Part shown: positions 6,188-13,705 of the stretch, piece by piece
How positions within the stretch are numbered: the stretch's first letter is position 1
How the letters are laid out: each line of letters starts with the position of its first letter
Source: Desulfuromonadaceae bacterium
Lineage (GTDB): Bacteria; Desulfobacterota; Desulfuromonadia; Geobacterales; Pseudopelobacteraceae
Direction of reading: 5' to 3'
DNA length: 25,274 nt
Assembly: GCA_028686145.1 (NCBI GenBank)
Contig: JAQUCQ010000010.1
Coordinates: 1 to 25,274, forward strand
Made by a program: the position numbers and the translations under genes
Notes under the pieces: generated by a model
Database searches by the model: none
Seen by the model: only the letters and a program-made list of their open reading frames with translations
Told to the model about the DNA's origin: nothing

Positions 6188-7117
6188 TTACATCTCCCGG
6201 ATTATTCCAAGCCATTCCTGAATGAAGAGATCAATATATTCTCTGGTAATAGCGCTGGAATGCGGCGTTATCAATAGATTCGGCTGTTCCCAAAGAGGCG
6301 AGGTTGGAGCAAGCGGTTCATCTGCAAAGACATCCAGTCCGGCGCCTGCGAGAGGACCATCCGCGAGGGCGAATAAAAGGTCTTCCTCCCGGTAGCAGTT
6401 GCCACGCCCCAGATTGTACAGGTACGCCCCTGGCTTCATGGCATTAAAATGCCGTGCAGTAAAAATGCCATCGGTTTCTACCCCGCCCGGTAGCACAAAG
6501 ACCACGTGATCAGCGAAAGGAAGTTCCTCTTCCAGGCTGTCAAAGGTAATTACTCTGTCAACGGTGGGATTGTCCTCGAATCCGGTTGTATCGCGCTTGA
6601 CGGCAGTAATCTTCGCTCCAAAGGCCTTCAGTAAATCTGCCATCGACTGCCCAAGTGCCCCATAGCCGATTATCAACACCTTTTGACTGAAGAGTGCTAC
6701 ATTTTCGTTGTAGCTGAAGCGTCCCCAAATTCTCTTCTTCTGATCTTCAATGGACTTTCCTATTTTTCTGTTGAAGTGCAGAATCATTGAAAGAAGGCTT
6801 TCGCGCATGATACGGCCGTGAAAAGTGCCATAAAAGGTCTTAACGCGGCCAGTCGGGTCTACGGCCACCCAATCATGGCCGGCGGCGGGCGTAAAAAGCA
6901 TTTTCAGCTTTGGGGCGCGTTCGTACCATTCTGGCTTGAATATCCATGTCAGAACACAATCTGCTTCCGGAAGCTTTTCAAGAAAACCACGACATTCATC
7001 GGCGACGATTATAGGTGTTTCAGGGAGATTGCCGCATATAACCTCGACATGACGTGGTTTAAGCGAGAATGCGTCAACGTTGTTATGAAGATTAATGAGA
7101 AGATTATTTATTTTCAT
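6188..7117 (-). CDS. D-2-hydroxyacid dehydrogenase family protein
   Basis: About 309 residues, an NAD-dependent 2-hydroxyacid dehydrogenase. The nucleotide-binding loop is GYGALGQSMADLLKAFG (GxGxxG), and the NAD-domain pattern continues with FVLPGG and LYNLGRGNCYREEDLL (the conserved Arg is in NLGRG). Downstream come GLDVFADEPLAPTSPLW and the catalytic His in ITPHSS. Such enzymes reduce 2-keto acids with NAD(P)H; the substrate cannot be told. The ATG at 7117 (MKINNLL) fits the usual family N-terminus; in-frame ATGs at 7129 and 7201 would add residues without family likeness, and none has a strong ribosome site. It converges with the DUF523-DUF1722 gene with a gap of 32 bases and no obvious terminator. 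Confidence 0.85.
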   Translation of the reverse strand: MKINNLLINLHNNVDAFSLKPRHVEVICGNLPETPIIVADECRGFLEKLPEADCVLTWIFKPEWYERAPKLKMLFTPAAGHDWVAVDPTGRVKTFYGTFHGRIMRESLLSMILHFNRKIGKSIEDQKKRIWGRFSYNENVALFSQKVLIIGYGALGQSMADLLKAFGAKITAVKRDTTGFEDNPTVDRVITFDSLEEELPFADHVVFVLPGGVETDGIFTARHFNAMKPGAYLYNLGRGNCYREEDLLFALADGPLAGAGLDVFADEPLAPTSPLWEQPNLLITPHSSAITREYIDLFIQEWLGIIREM

Positions 7118-7201
7118 GGCTGATCTCATTTCACAATGTGCTAATTTTTTACCCACTATCCGAGACTTCTCCAGCTTCCCGCAATAAACCTTTTGCACCA
7201 T

Positions 7202-7823
7202 TATAAATATTTATGGCTAATTGCGGATAAAATAACCCGAAATGACGGATATGACAACTGACTCGTTCAGAGCGATCACTCTTTTAGATCGCTGATTCAA
7301 ATAACAGGGTGGGGTTGCGATCTTAAAGTTTGATCCGTACGTGCATAAAGGCAGATCATAATTTTTGTTTGTGGCGAGTATGCCTCATTCAAGTTTTTCC
7401 TTAAGTTATCCACTCTGTTACGCCTTCATTAGAAGCTGCGATATACCCCTATAATAATGTAAATTGTATACAGGTATAAATAACTATTGACACGTAAAAT
7501 CATGTGGTTACAAGAAGTGATTATTCGTTATGCAAACCGATAAAAACCTCAATAATTCATGGTTTTCTGTGAGGCCAATTCTCTCTATCAACAGGTTATC
7601 CACAGTTTTTGTGGAGAGCACTTTTTGCCTAATAAATTTACTATCACTATTCTTTCTCCATGCTGTTTAGTAAAGGCAGTCGATCAAAAGGGAATCTTGC
7701 TTGGTTGACTTTACCAAACCCTATCGGTTAAACTTCGTTGGTTTGCCTGATCTGTACCACTCTGAGAGTGATTACGGTCTGTCTCACAACACAATTACAT
7801 AAAAAATCACATGGAGTTAATAC
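7202..7823. other. Long intergenic region with DnaA-box-like sites and GATC cluster
   Basis: About 620 bases without a supported gene. Visible items are: an AGCGATC/GATCGCT hairpin (7271-7277 with 7287-7293); five GATC sites within 84 bases (7274, 7287, 7319, 7332, 7354); a DnaA-box-like TTATCCACT at 7406; an AT-rich tract 7445-7500; a TTGACA at 7487-7492 with TACAAG 16 bases on; and a perfect DnaA box at 7596. A second weak promoter (TTGACT 7705-7710) could serve the downstream DUF445 gene. Confidence 0.5.
7596..7604 (+). promoter_or_regulatory. Perfect DnaA box
   Basis: TTATCCACA matches the DnaA-box consensus exactly, and its CCACA (7600-7604) pairs with TGTGG (7610-7614) just after it. 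A one-mismatch copy lies 190 bases upstream at 7406-7414. A chance match is possible. Confidence 0.4.
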
Positions 7824-9083
7824 GTGGATACCAGAAAGAGTTTGTTGATTAGGAACAAAGCTATCGCCACCGGATTGATGATCGGAGCTGCAGTACTGCT
7901 GGTCGTTGCACGTACCCACAAAGGAATTGGCGTATGGGAGTGGGTTGCCGCTTTTTCAGAGGCTGCAATGGTTGGCGCGCTCGCCGACTGGTTTGCCGTT
8001 GTCGCACTTTTCAAGCACCCTTTGGGCATTCCGATCCCCCATACGGCAATAATTAGAAACAAGAAAGATGCAATTGCCGGGAATCTGGCCGATTTTATAC
8101 GTGATAAGTTTCTTGCTCCCGAGACGTTAATAGGCAAGCTGAGAGAGCTGAATCCGGCTGAACGTCTCACTAAATTTTTAATGTCAAAAACAAATGCTGA
8201 AGGATTGGCTAAAGGAATATCCCGAGTAATTTCTGATTCCCTGGATTTTGTCGATGACAACCGCGTTCAAAAAATACTGAGAGCGGCGTTGTACAACCGG
8301 ATTGAAAAATTTGACCTCTCTTCTTCAGCAGGTCTCCTCCTTGATACTCTCAGAAATAACGACCGTCATCAAATAGTTCTTGATGAAATGCTGAATCGTT
8401 TTGCCGTGTGGCTTTCAACTCCGGATGCTCAAGTAAAATTGTCCGAATCAATTGATACGATGATTACCAAAGAATATCCGCTTATTAGCGTCTTTATTCC
8501 TAACCGGGACCAGTTTTCAAAAGGAGCCGGAGAAAAGATTGTTAAAAGGATTAATGAATATATCCAGGATGTCAACACAGACCCTGCACATGAGCTCAGA
8601 CATACATTTGATTCCGCCGTGGCAGATTTTATTGCCAGATTAAAATCTGACCACATCTTGCGGGCCAAGATAGAGGCAATAAAGCTTGAAGCAGTGCAAA
8701 ACCCGTTTTTGTCCGATTATGTGAAGAATCTTGGAAGCGATCTTAAAAACTGGTTGGATAATGATCTGAAACAACCGCATTCAAAAGTTCAGGAGAAGTT
8801 CGTTGAGGCTGTTTCAGGTTTTGGACATACTTTGTCAAAAAACCGGGAATTAAAGGAATCTTTAAATGAACACCTTGAAACATTGGTGAATAACTATGGA
8901 GATACACTGCGGAATGCTGTTGCAAAGCATATTTCAGAGACTGTACAACAATGGGAAAATGATGACTATGTCAGTGAAATTGAGTTGAGTATTGGTTCCG
9001 ATCTGCAATTTATTCGTATGAATGGAACATTGGTGGGCGGCATTATCGGCCTTCTGCTTCATGCGCTTTCCCTGCTGTTTTAA
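7824..9083 (+). CDS. DUF445 family membrane protein (YjiN-like)
   Basis: A 419-residue protein of the DUF445 family. The N-terminus has a membrane helix (ATGLMIGAAVLLVVA) and the family hallmark EAAMVGALADWFAVVALFKHPLGIPIPHTAIIRNKKD. A long helical, charged middle part follows, and a C-terminal membrane helix (VGGIIGLLLHALSLLF) closes the protein. The family is thought to sit in the inner membrane with its central region on one side; its biochemical role is unknown. The start is GTG at 7824 with GGAG 7 bases upstream. It is probably monocistronic or weakly linked to the following phosphatase gene, 46 bases downstream. Confidence 0.88.
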   Translation: MDTRKSLLIRNKAIATGLMIGAAVLLVVARTHKGIGVWEWVAAFSEAAMVGALADWFAVVALFKHPLGIPIPHTAIIRNKKDAIAGNLADFIRDKFLAPETLIGKLRELNPAERLTKFLMSKTNAEGLAKGISRVISDSLDFVDDNRVQKILRAALYNRIEKFDLSSSAGLLLDTLRNNDRHQIVLDEMLNRFAVWLSTPDAQVKLSESIDTMITKEYPLISVFIPNRDQFSKGAGEKIVKRINEYIQDVNTDPAHELRHTFDSAVADFIARLKSDHILRAKIEAIKLEAVQNPFLSDYVKNLGSDLKNWLDNDLKQPHSKVQEKFVEAVSGFGHTLSKNRELKESLNEHLETLVNNYGDTLRNAVAKHISETVQQWENDDYVSEIELSIGSDLQFIRMNGTLVGGIIGLLLHALSLLF

Positions 9084-9129
9084 GTAAGAAATGGCTCATA
9101 CTGTCAAAAAATAAGAATGGGGTATTTGC

Positions 9130-9981
9130 ATGTCCATCTATAAAGAATATCTGCATGAAGCTGTTATTGCGGCCCGAACAGCTGGGCAGTATCAGAAGTA
9201 CCGTTTCGCTTCATCTCTCAATATTGAGATGAAAGGTGACAAGAATCTGGTGACGGAGGTTGATAAGGAATCGGAGCGGTTGATAGTGGAGCATCTGCTC
9301 TCGCACTTCCCGGATCATGACATTGTTGCTGAAGAAGGTGAATACCGTCAAGGTGGATCTTCCTATCGCTGGGTCATTGATCCGGTTGACGGCACGACCA
9401 ACTACGCCCATGGGTACCCCTGGTTTTGCTCTTCAATAGGGCTTGAACTGGCAGGTGAACTGGTAGTTGGGGTTATATATAATCCGGTCTATGATGAACT
9501 CTTTACCGCAACGAAAGGGGGCGGTGCCTACCTGAACGGCAGCCGGCTGTCGGTGTCCACTCGCGCTCCGCTTGAACACTCGCTGCTTGGGACCGGTTTC
9601 CCCTATGATTGCGCTACTGATCCGGCTAACAATTTTGCTAATTTTATTGCCTTTCAGAAGATGGCCCGTGGAATTCGCCGGGCTGGGGCGGCGGCACTTG
9701 ACCTAGCCTATGTGGCCTCCGGCAGGTTGGACGGATTTTGGGAACTTAAATTGAAAGCGTGGGATGTGGCTGCGGGTGTCCTGATGGTGCGTGAAGCAGG
9801 GGGAACGGTGACAACATTTGATGGCTCCTCCTATGACATATTCACAGATCGGATCGTGGCCAGTAACGGACTGATTCACAATGAAATGGTGGCCATGCTG
9901 GCTTCGGTTGCCACCAGCGCTTCTGTCGAATCGAAGCAAACCATGGCCACATGTTCTTCACAAGACAACGTCAATTTTTGA
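9130..9981 (+). CDS. Inositol monophosphatase family protein (SuhB-like)
   Basis: A 283-residue Mg-dependent phosphatase of the inositol monophosphatase family. All metal-site motifs are present: LVTEVDKESE, AEEGEY, the signature VIDPVDGTTNYAHGYPW and WDVAAGVLMVREAGG. Such enzymes hydrolyse inositol-1-phosphate, and some act on fructose-1,6-bisphosphate or on 3'-phosphoadenosine phosphates; the substrate is not decided by the sequence. Closeness to GapN-like, Pgi and enolase genes leaves a sugar-phosphate role open. The last 25 residues (ASVATSASVESKQTMATCSS...) extend beyond the fold and look unstructured. A purine-rich GGGG stretch precedes the ATG. Confidence 0.9.
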   Translation: MSIYKEYLHEAVIAARTAGQYQKYRFASSLNIEMKGDKNLVTEVDKESERLIVEHLLSHFPDHDIVAEEGEYRQGGSSYRWVIDPVDGTTNYAHGYPWFCSSIGLELAGELVVGVIYNPVYDELFTATKGGGAYLNGSRLSVSTRAPLEHSLLGTGFPYDCATDPANNFANFIAFQKMARGIRRAGAAALDLAYVASGRLDGFWELKLKAWDVAAGVLMVREAGGTVTTFDGSSYDIFTDRIVASNGLIHNEMVAMLASVATSASVESKQTMATCSSQDNVNF

Positions 9982-10243
9982 ACAGCTTGTTTTCTGGTCT
10001 GCCACGCAATAACGCTTTTCTGACCGCCTTCTTTAGCGGAAGCGCCTTTATTATCTTCCAAAGAAGCCTCAGCAATAATTGCTTTAAGGCGATTTGCTGG
10101 TATTGTTGATTATATGCGGTTATTAGATTTATCCGCGTTGTTCTGCAGTAAGAGAATATTAATATATCAGGTGCGGATTTAAAATCAGAGTAACCATAGA
10201 GTTGGGAATATATCAGCGAAAGCAAGTGTGAAAGGGGCGAACT

Positions 10244-10582
10244 ATGAAAGCGGTGATTATTCTTATTGCGGTTTTACTGATGATGACGACGAGCGGGGTG
10301 GCATTCTCCGCTGATCTCAAGTCACTGGCCACCGAAGGGTATGAGGTTATAGAAACGACCAAGGTTGTTGGCCAATTTAAAGGATGTGACGCCACAACGG
10401 CCCTGACTTTTACTAACGGCAAAGTTTTTGTGTGCAGTACGTATGCCTATAGTTTTGCTGTTTTTATGCCTGATGTGTATGTTCTGCAAAATCAAAAGAA
10501 AGAGATCAAAGTCCTTATCAACGGTATTGCATACAGCGGGTCTTTTGTTGAACAGAAAAAACAACCGCCACAATTTCCTTGA
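10244..10582 (+). CDS. Small exported protein with two cysteines, unknown
   Basis: A 112-residue protein that I do not recognise. MKAVIILIAVLLMMTTSGVAFSA is a typical Sec signal with cleavage after FSA. The mature part is a beta-rich domain of about 90 residues with two Cys (C48 in FKGCDATT and C64 in VFVCSTYAY) that could form a disulfide, consistent with a periplasmic location. AAGGGG lies 8-12 bases before the ATG. The 260 bases before it (9982-10243) contain a CCGC/GCGG dyad near 10034 but no clear promoter. Confidence 0.75.
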   Translation: MKAVIILIAVLLMMTTSGVAFSADLKSLATEGYEVIETTKVVGQFKGCDATTALTFTNGKVFVCSTYAYSFAVFMPDVYVLQNQKKEIKVLINGIAYSGSFVEQKKQPPQFP

Positions 10583-10755
10583 AGTTACTGTTGTAGATAT
10601 TTTGAATTCTACCAACTGCAAGCAGTGGGTGAAGAATAGCTTTATCAGGTACAACAAAATATCTACCCGGCTTATGCTGGAAGCCCTTCATTTTGCGGTT
10701 GATGCCGCCAACGTAACACCAGAGCCACTTGTTTGAACAAAAACGGCTTTTCTGT

Positions 10756-10785
10756 TGACCGTAGAGGATTGATACCAGTATATTT
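10756..10785 (+). promoter_or_regulatory. Candidate sigma-70 promoter
   Basis: TTGACC (10756-10761), an 18-base spacer and TATATT (10780-10785). The predicted start near 10792 would give an RNA of about 90 nt ending at the terminator at 10883, or a terminator-containing leader for the dehydrogenase gene. Confidence 0.45.
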
Positions 10786-10850
10786 GCATGAATTTCTGCT
10801 TGCTGTGTTCCGCACCCGCAATGGTGCCGGGTTCGCCATGTAATAATAAG

Positions 10851-10883
10851 TGGCTTGCGATACTTTCGCAGGCCATTGTTTTT
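10851..10883 (+). terminator. Intrinsic terminator 45 bases before the GapN-like gene
   Basis: TGGCTTGCGA and TCGCAGGCCA form a 10-bp stem with one G-U pair and a 5-base loop (10851-10875), followed by TTGTTTTT. It lies downstream of a candidate promoter and upstream of the start at 10928, so it may be an attenuator or end a small RNA. Confidence 0.75.
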
Positions 10884-10927
10884 GAGATCAGGAAGTAGTT
10901 TCTATTAAAAACCCACGAAAGAATCTC

Positions 10928-12547
10928 ATGCCACATGATATTGAAGTGTTATTTCCGGAAGAAAATCAAATCCCCGAACAGTATCGTATCAGCCAGCCGA
11001 TCAAGCAGAATTATTACCTGACACAAGGTGAATTACGTCATTGGGATGGGGCGTTGCAGGAGGTCCGTTCGCCGGTCCTGATACGTACCTCAGCGGGTGT
11101 TCGGCAGAAGCTTGTCGGGGAAGCTCCATTGCTGACTGAAACGGCGGCACTTGAAATACTTGCCGTGGCAGCTCAGGCTTATTCGAATGGCCGCGGTGTA
11201 TGGCCGACGATGTCGGTGGGCGAACGAATTCAGAGTGTGCAGCGATTTACCGTTACCATGCTCCAGAAACGAGTGGAGATTGTAACACTTCTTCAGTGGG
11301 AAGTTGGCAAATCCCTGCAGGAGGCGGAGCGCGAGTTTGACCGGACGGTGACCTACATCCGTGATACGATTGAAGCGCTTAAAGAGCTTGACCGGGTATC
11401 ATCCCGTTTTGTCATTCAACAGGGGATCATCGGACAGATTCGCCGCGCTCCGTTGGGTGTGGTCCTTTGCATGGGCCCTTATAATTTTCCCCTCTACGAA
11501 ACGTTTACGACTTTAATTCCGGCACTGGTAATGGGTAATACTATCGTGCTGAAGCCGCCCCGCTTCGGTATATTGGTCTTTCAACCATTATTGGAGGCCT
11601 TTCGCGATTCTTTTCCCGCCGGTGTCGTCAATACGGTCTACGGCGACGGTGAAACCGTTGTTCCTCCTCTGATGGCCTCCGGGAAGGTGGATGTACTTGG
11701 CTTTATCGGAACTCATCGCGTTGCTGATGCGTTGCGAGCTGTTCATCCCCGTCCTCATCGACTCCGCTGCGTGCTGGGGCTTGACGCCAAGAATCCGGCG
11801 ATCATCCTGCCTGACGCGGACCTCGGATTGGCTGTGGCAGAATGTATTCATGGAAGTCTGACTTTTAACGGTCAGCGCTGCACCGCGCTGAAGATTATGT
11901 TTGTACATCGTTCGATAGCAGATGATTTTCTACAGCGGATGTCCAGTGGCATAGATGCCCTCAAATGCGGCATGCCGTGGGAGGAGGGGGTTACCATCAC
12001 GCCGCTGCCGGAACCGGAAAAGCCGGTGTATCTGGAAGGGCTGGTTAGCGATGCCTGTGCTCTTGGTGCCCGGATAGTAAATCCCGGCGGTGGTACCAGT
12101 AATGATTCTTTTTTTTACCCTGCACTATTATATCCGGTTACCCCTGCTATGCGGATATACAACGAAGAACAGTTTGGTCCTGTTATTGCGGTTGTGCCGT
12201 TTGACGATATCCGAGAGCCGATTGAGTATGTCGTGGCCTCAAATTATGGTCAGCAGGCCAGTATCTTCGGGCAGAACTCTGATCTGCTGGCCCAACTGGT
12301 TGATGCCCTTGTGAACCAGGTCTGTCGCATCAACATCAATAGCCAGTGCCAACGAAGTCCGGATAGCTTCCCGTTTAATGGGCGTAAAAACTCTGCCGAC
12401 GGCGCCCAGTCTGTTGCCGATGCTTTGCGGATTTTTTCAATCAGGATCGTAGTGGCGGCGCGGGAAACCGATGCTAATCGTGAAATTATAACGACTATCG
12501 TACGGGAACGTAAATCACATTTTCTTTCAACTGATTACATACTGTAA
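10928..12547 (+). CDS. GapN-like NADP-dependent aldehyde dehydrogenase
   Basis: A 539-residue aldehyde dehydrogenase resembling non-phosphorylating glyceraldehyde-3-phosphate dehydrogenase (GapN), which oxidises GAP to 3-phosphoglycerate with NADP. Motifs: GPYNFPLYE (cofactor and oxyanion region), NTIVLKPPRFG, and the catalytic Cys318 in FNGQRCTALK. The extended N-terminal part (about 60 residues before the ALDH core) and EEQFGPVIAV also fit. The usual LELGGK motif with the general-base Glu is replaced by LGLDAKNP. Together with enolase and Pgi in this window it would serve glycolysis/gluconeogenesis. The ribosome site is weak (GAAAG). A leader terminator lies upstream, and larE starts 21 bases after its stop. 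Confidence 0.85.
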   Translation: MPHDIEVLFPEENQIPEQYRISQPIKQNYYLTQGELRHWDGALQEVRSPVLIRTSAGVRQKLVGEAPLLTETAALEILAVAAQAYSNGRGVWPTMSVGERIQSVQRFTVTMLQKRVEIVTLLQWEVGKSLQEAEREFDRTVTYIRDTIEALKELDRVSSRFVIQQGIIGQIRRAPLGVVLCMGPYNFPLYETFTTLIPALVMGNTIVLKPPRFGILVFQPLLEAFRDSFPAGVVNTVYGDGETVVPPLMASGKVDVLGFIGTHRVADALRAVHPRPHRLRCVLGLDAKNPAIILPDADLGLAVAECIHGSLTFNGQRCTALKIMFVHRSIADDFLQRMSSGIDALKCGMPWEEGVTITPLPEPEKPVYLEGLVSDACALGARIVNPGGGTSNDSFFYPALLYPVTPAMRIYNEEQFGPVIAVVPFDDIREPIEYVVASNYGQQASIFGQNSDLLAQLVDALVNQVCRININSQCQRSPDSFPFNGRKNSADGAQSVADALRIFSIRIVVAARETDANREIITTIVRERKSHFLSTDYIL

Positions 12548-12568
12548 ATTGAAGTAATGGAGTAGCTG

Positions 12569-13369
12569 ATGAATGCCGTGCTGAGTGATAAAAGAGAAAA
12601 GCTTCACACAATTCTAGCCGACATTGGTGGGTGCGTAATCGGTTTTTCAGGCGGGGTTGATTCGGCACTGCTGTTTGCGGTGGCCACCGCAGTATTGGGC
12701 TCTCGGGTACTGGCAGTTACTGCTATGTCCCAAACCTTTCCGGCTCGAGAACTTCAGGAAGCTCGTGAGTTGGCTGAACAGATTGGCGGACGGCATCTAG
12801 TGATCATCTCTGATGAGCTGGACATCCCGGAGTTCCGTGACAATCCTCGTAACCGATGCTATTACTGCAAAAAAGAATTATTTGGCAAACTGAGGGCAAT
12901 TGCTGATCAGGAAAGTCTGGGGTATGTTTTGGACGGCACCAATGTTGACGACGCTGATGATCACCGTCCGGGACGGATTGCGGCGGAAGAGTTTCGCGTA
13001 CGTAGTCCGCTGGAGGAGGCCGGTTTCACCAAACAGGATATTCGCGATCTTTCTCGTGAAATGGGGCTGCCGACCTGGGATAAACCTGCTCTTGCCTGTC
13101 TCTCCAGCCGCTTTCCCTATGGTACTTCAATTACCCCAGAGCGAATCAGTCAGGTTGGTTTGGCGGAAGAATTATTGCGAGAACTGGGATTCCAGACGTT
13201 ACGCGTGCGTTATCATGGAAGTGTGGCCAGGATTGAACTGGGTGAACAAGAGTTTGGACAAGCAACCGGGATTCTGCGTACAGAAATCGTTGCACGCGTG
13301 AAAACGGCTGGTTTTACCTATGTGGCGCTCGACCTGCAGGGGTATCGGACCGGGGCAATGAACGAATAA
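12569..13369 (+). CDS. larE: LarE-family ATP-dependent sulfur transferase
   Basis: A 266-residue PP-loop protein. SGGVDS (residues 27-32) is the ATP pyrophosphatase loop, NRCYYCKKELF (Cys97, Cys100) and KPALACLSSRFPYGTSIT (Cys177, equivalent to the sulfur-donating Cys of Lactobacillus LarE) are family hallmarks. LarE adenylates and thiolates pyridinium dicarboxylate to make the nickel-pincer cofactor of lactate racemase. The three Cys could instead hold a [4Fe-4S] cluster, as reported for the Thermotoga enzyme. No larA, larB or larC is visible in the window. GGAG lies 6 bases upstream; the short gap from the GapN-like gene suggests cotranscription. Confidence 0.9.
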   Translation: MNAVLSDKREKLHTILADIGGCVIGFSGGVDSALLFAVATAVLGSRVLAVTAMSQTFPARELQEARELAEQIGGRHLVIISDELDIPEFRDNPRNRCYYCKKELFGKLRAIADQESLGYVLDGTNVDDADDHRPGRIAAEEFRVRSPLEEAGFTKQDIRDLSREMGLPTWDKPALACLSSRFPYGTSITPERISQVGLAEELLRELGFQTLRVRYHGSVARIELGEQEFGQATGILRTEIVARVKTAGFTYVALDLQGYRTGAMNE

Positions 13370-13421
13370 ATCAGATTTGCAATTGTGTATTCGGTTGATT
13401 TGCCGTGCTTTTATGTCATAC

Positions 13422-13450
13422 TTGACTTGCTGGTTACAGGAGCGTAGAAA
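13422..13450 (+). promoter_or_regulatory. Candidate promoter of tRNA-Lys
   Basis: TTGACT (13422-13427), 17 bases, TAGAAA (13445-13450). The start would be near 13457, about 20 bases before the tRNA. A second, weaker pair (TTGATT 13395, CATACT 13417) lies upstream. Confidence 0.4.
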
Positions 13451-13477
13451 AGCTTCTCGATGTATCCTTATCTGCAT

Positions 13478-13553
13478 GGGCACATAGCTTAGCTGGTAGA
13501 GCAGCCGACTCTTAATCGGCAGGTCGTCGGTTCGACCCCGACTGTGCCCACCA
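13478..13553 (+). tRNA. tRNA-Lys (anticodon CTT)
   Basis: A complete 76-nt cloverleaf: acceptor arms GGGCACA and TGTGCCC, D-loop AGCTGGTAGAGC, anticodon stem GCCGA/TCGGC around loop CTCTTAA with anticodon CTT, T-loop GGTTCGACCCC, discriminator A and an encoded CCA end (13551-13553). It reads AAG codons. A bidirectional terminator follows. Confidence 0.97.
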
Positions 13554-13556
13554 AAT

Positions 13557-13596
13557 AAAACAAGGACTTACAGAAATTAGTAAGTCCTTGTTTTTT
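13557..13596 (+). terminator. Bidirectional terminator shared by tRNA-Lys and the minus-strand porin operon
   Basis: AAAACAAGGACTTAC pairs with GTAAGTCCTTGTTTT around an 8-base loop (13572-13579). TTTTTT follows on the plus strand, and TTTTATTT follows on the minus strand, so it can end both the tRNA transcript and the convergent rhodanese-porin transcript. Confidence 0.93.
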
Positions 13597-13620
13597 CAAT
13601 ATAATGATATTGTGACAGAT

Positions 13621-13705
13621 TTAACATGAGCCGCCGCAAGAAGATGTACAGGCTGATCCATATGCACTGGGGCTACAAGTGGCCCCAGTGCATATGGACA
13701 GTAGG
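13621..13705 (-). other. Cys-rich +1-frame extension after the porin stop (possible frameshift product or gene relic)
   Basis: In the +1 frame relative to the porin, minus strand, the 85 bases after the porin stop encode a tail with five Cys, ending SAYGSACTSSCGGSC before a TAA at 13623-13621. This frame has no ATG, GTG or TTG of its own back to a TGA near 13755. The porin's last codons read ATC TTT TAG C, where tRNA-Phe could slip +1 from UUU to UUU. Whether the tail is translated is not shown. Confidence 0.3.
13657..13698. repeat. Perfect 17-bp inverted repeat 7 bases past the porin stop
   Basis: 13657-13673 (CCATATGCACTGGGGC with a leading T) is exactly complementary to 13682-13698, with an 8-base loop. 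No T-run follows on either strand, so it is not a standard intrinsic terminator. It lies within the porin mRNA upstream of the shared terminator. Confidence 0.9.

Larger units (their letters stand above)
10583..10927. other. Intergenic leader region upstream of the GapN-like gene
   Basis: 345 bases without a supported gene. Its 3' half holds a promoter candidate (10756-10785), a GCACC/GGTGC hairpin with a 6-base loop (10812-10827) and a terminator (10851-10883). Bases 10583-10750 show nothing I can assign. Confidence 0.5.

Noticed and set aside
9971..10225. 84-codon minus-strand ORF between the phosphatase and the small exported protein
   Set aside because: TTG start, no ribosome site or promoter seen, no recognisable domain; could not be supported.
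12900..13301. 133-codon ORF in another frame of larE
   Set aside because: Overlaps a gene with all LarE motifs and shows no ribosome site.
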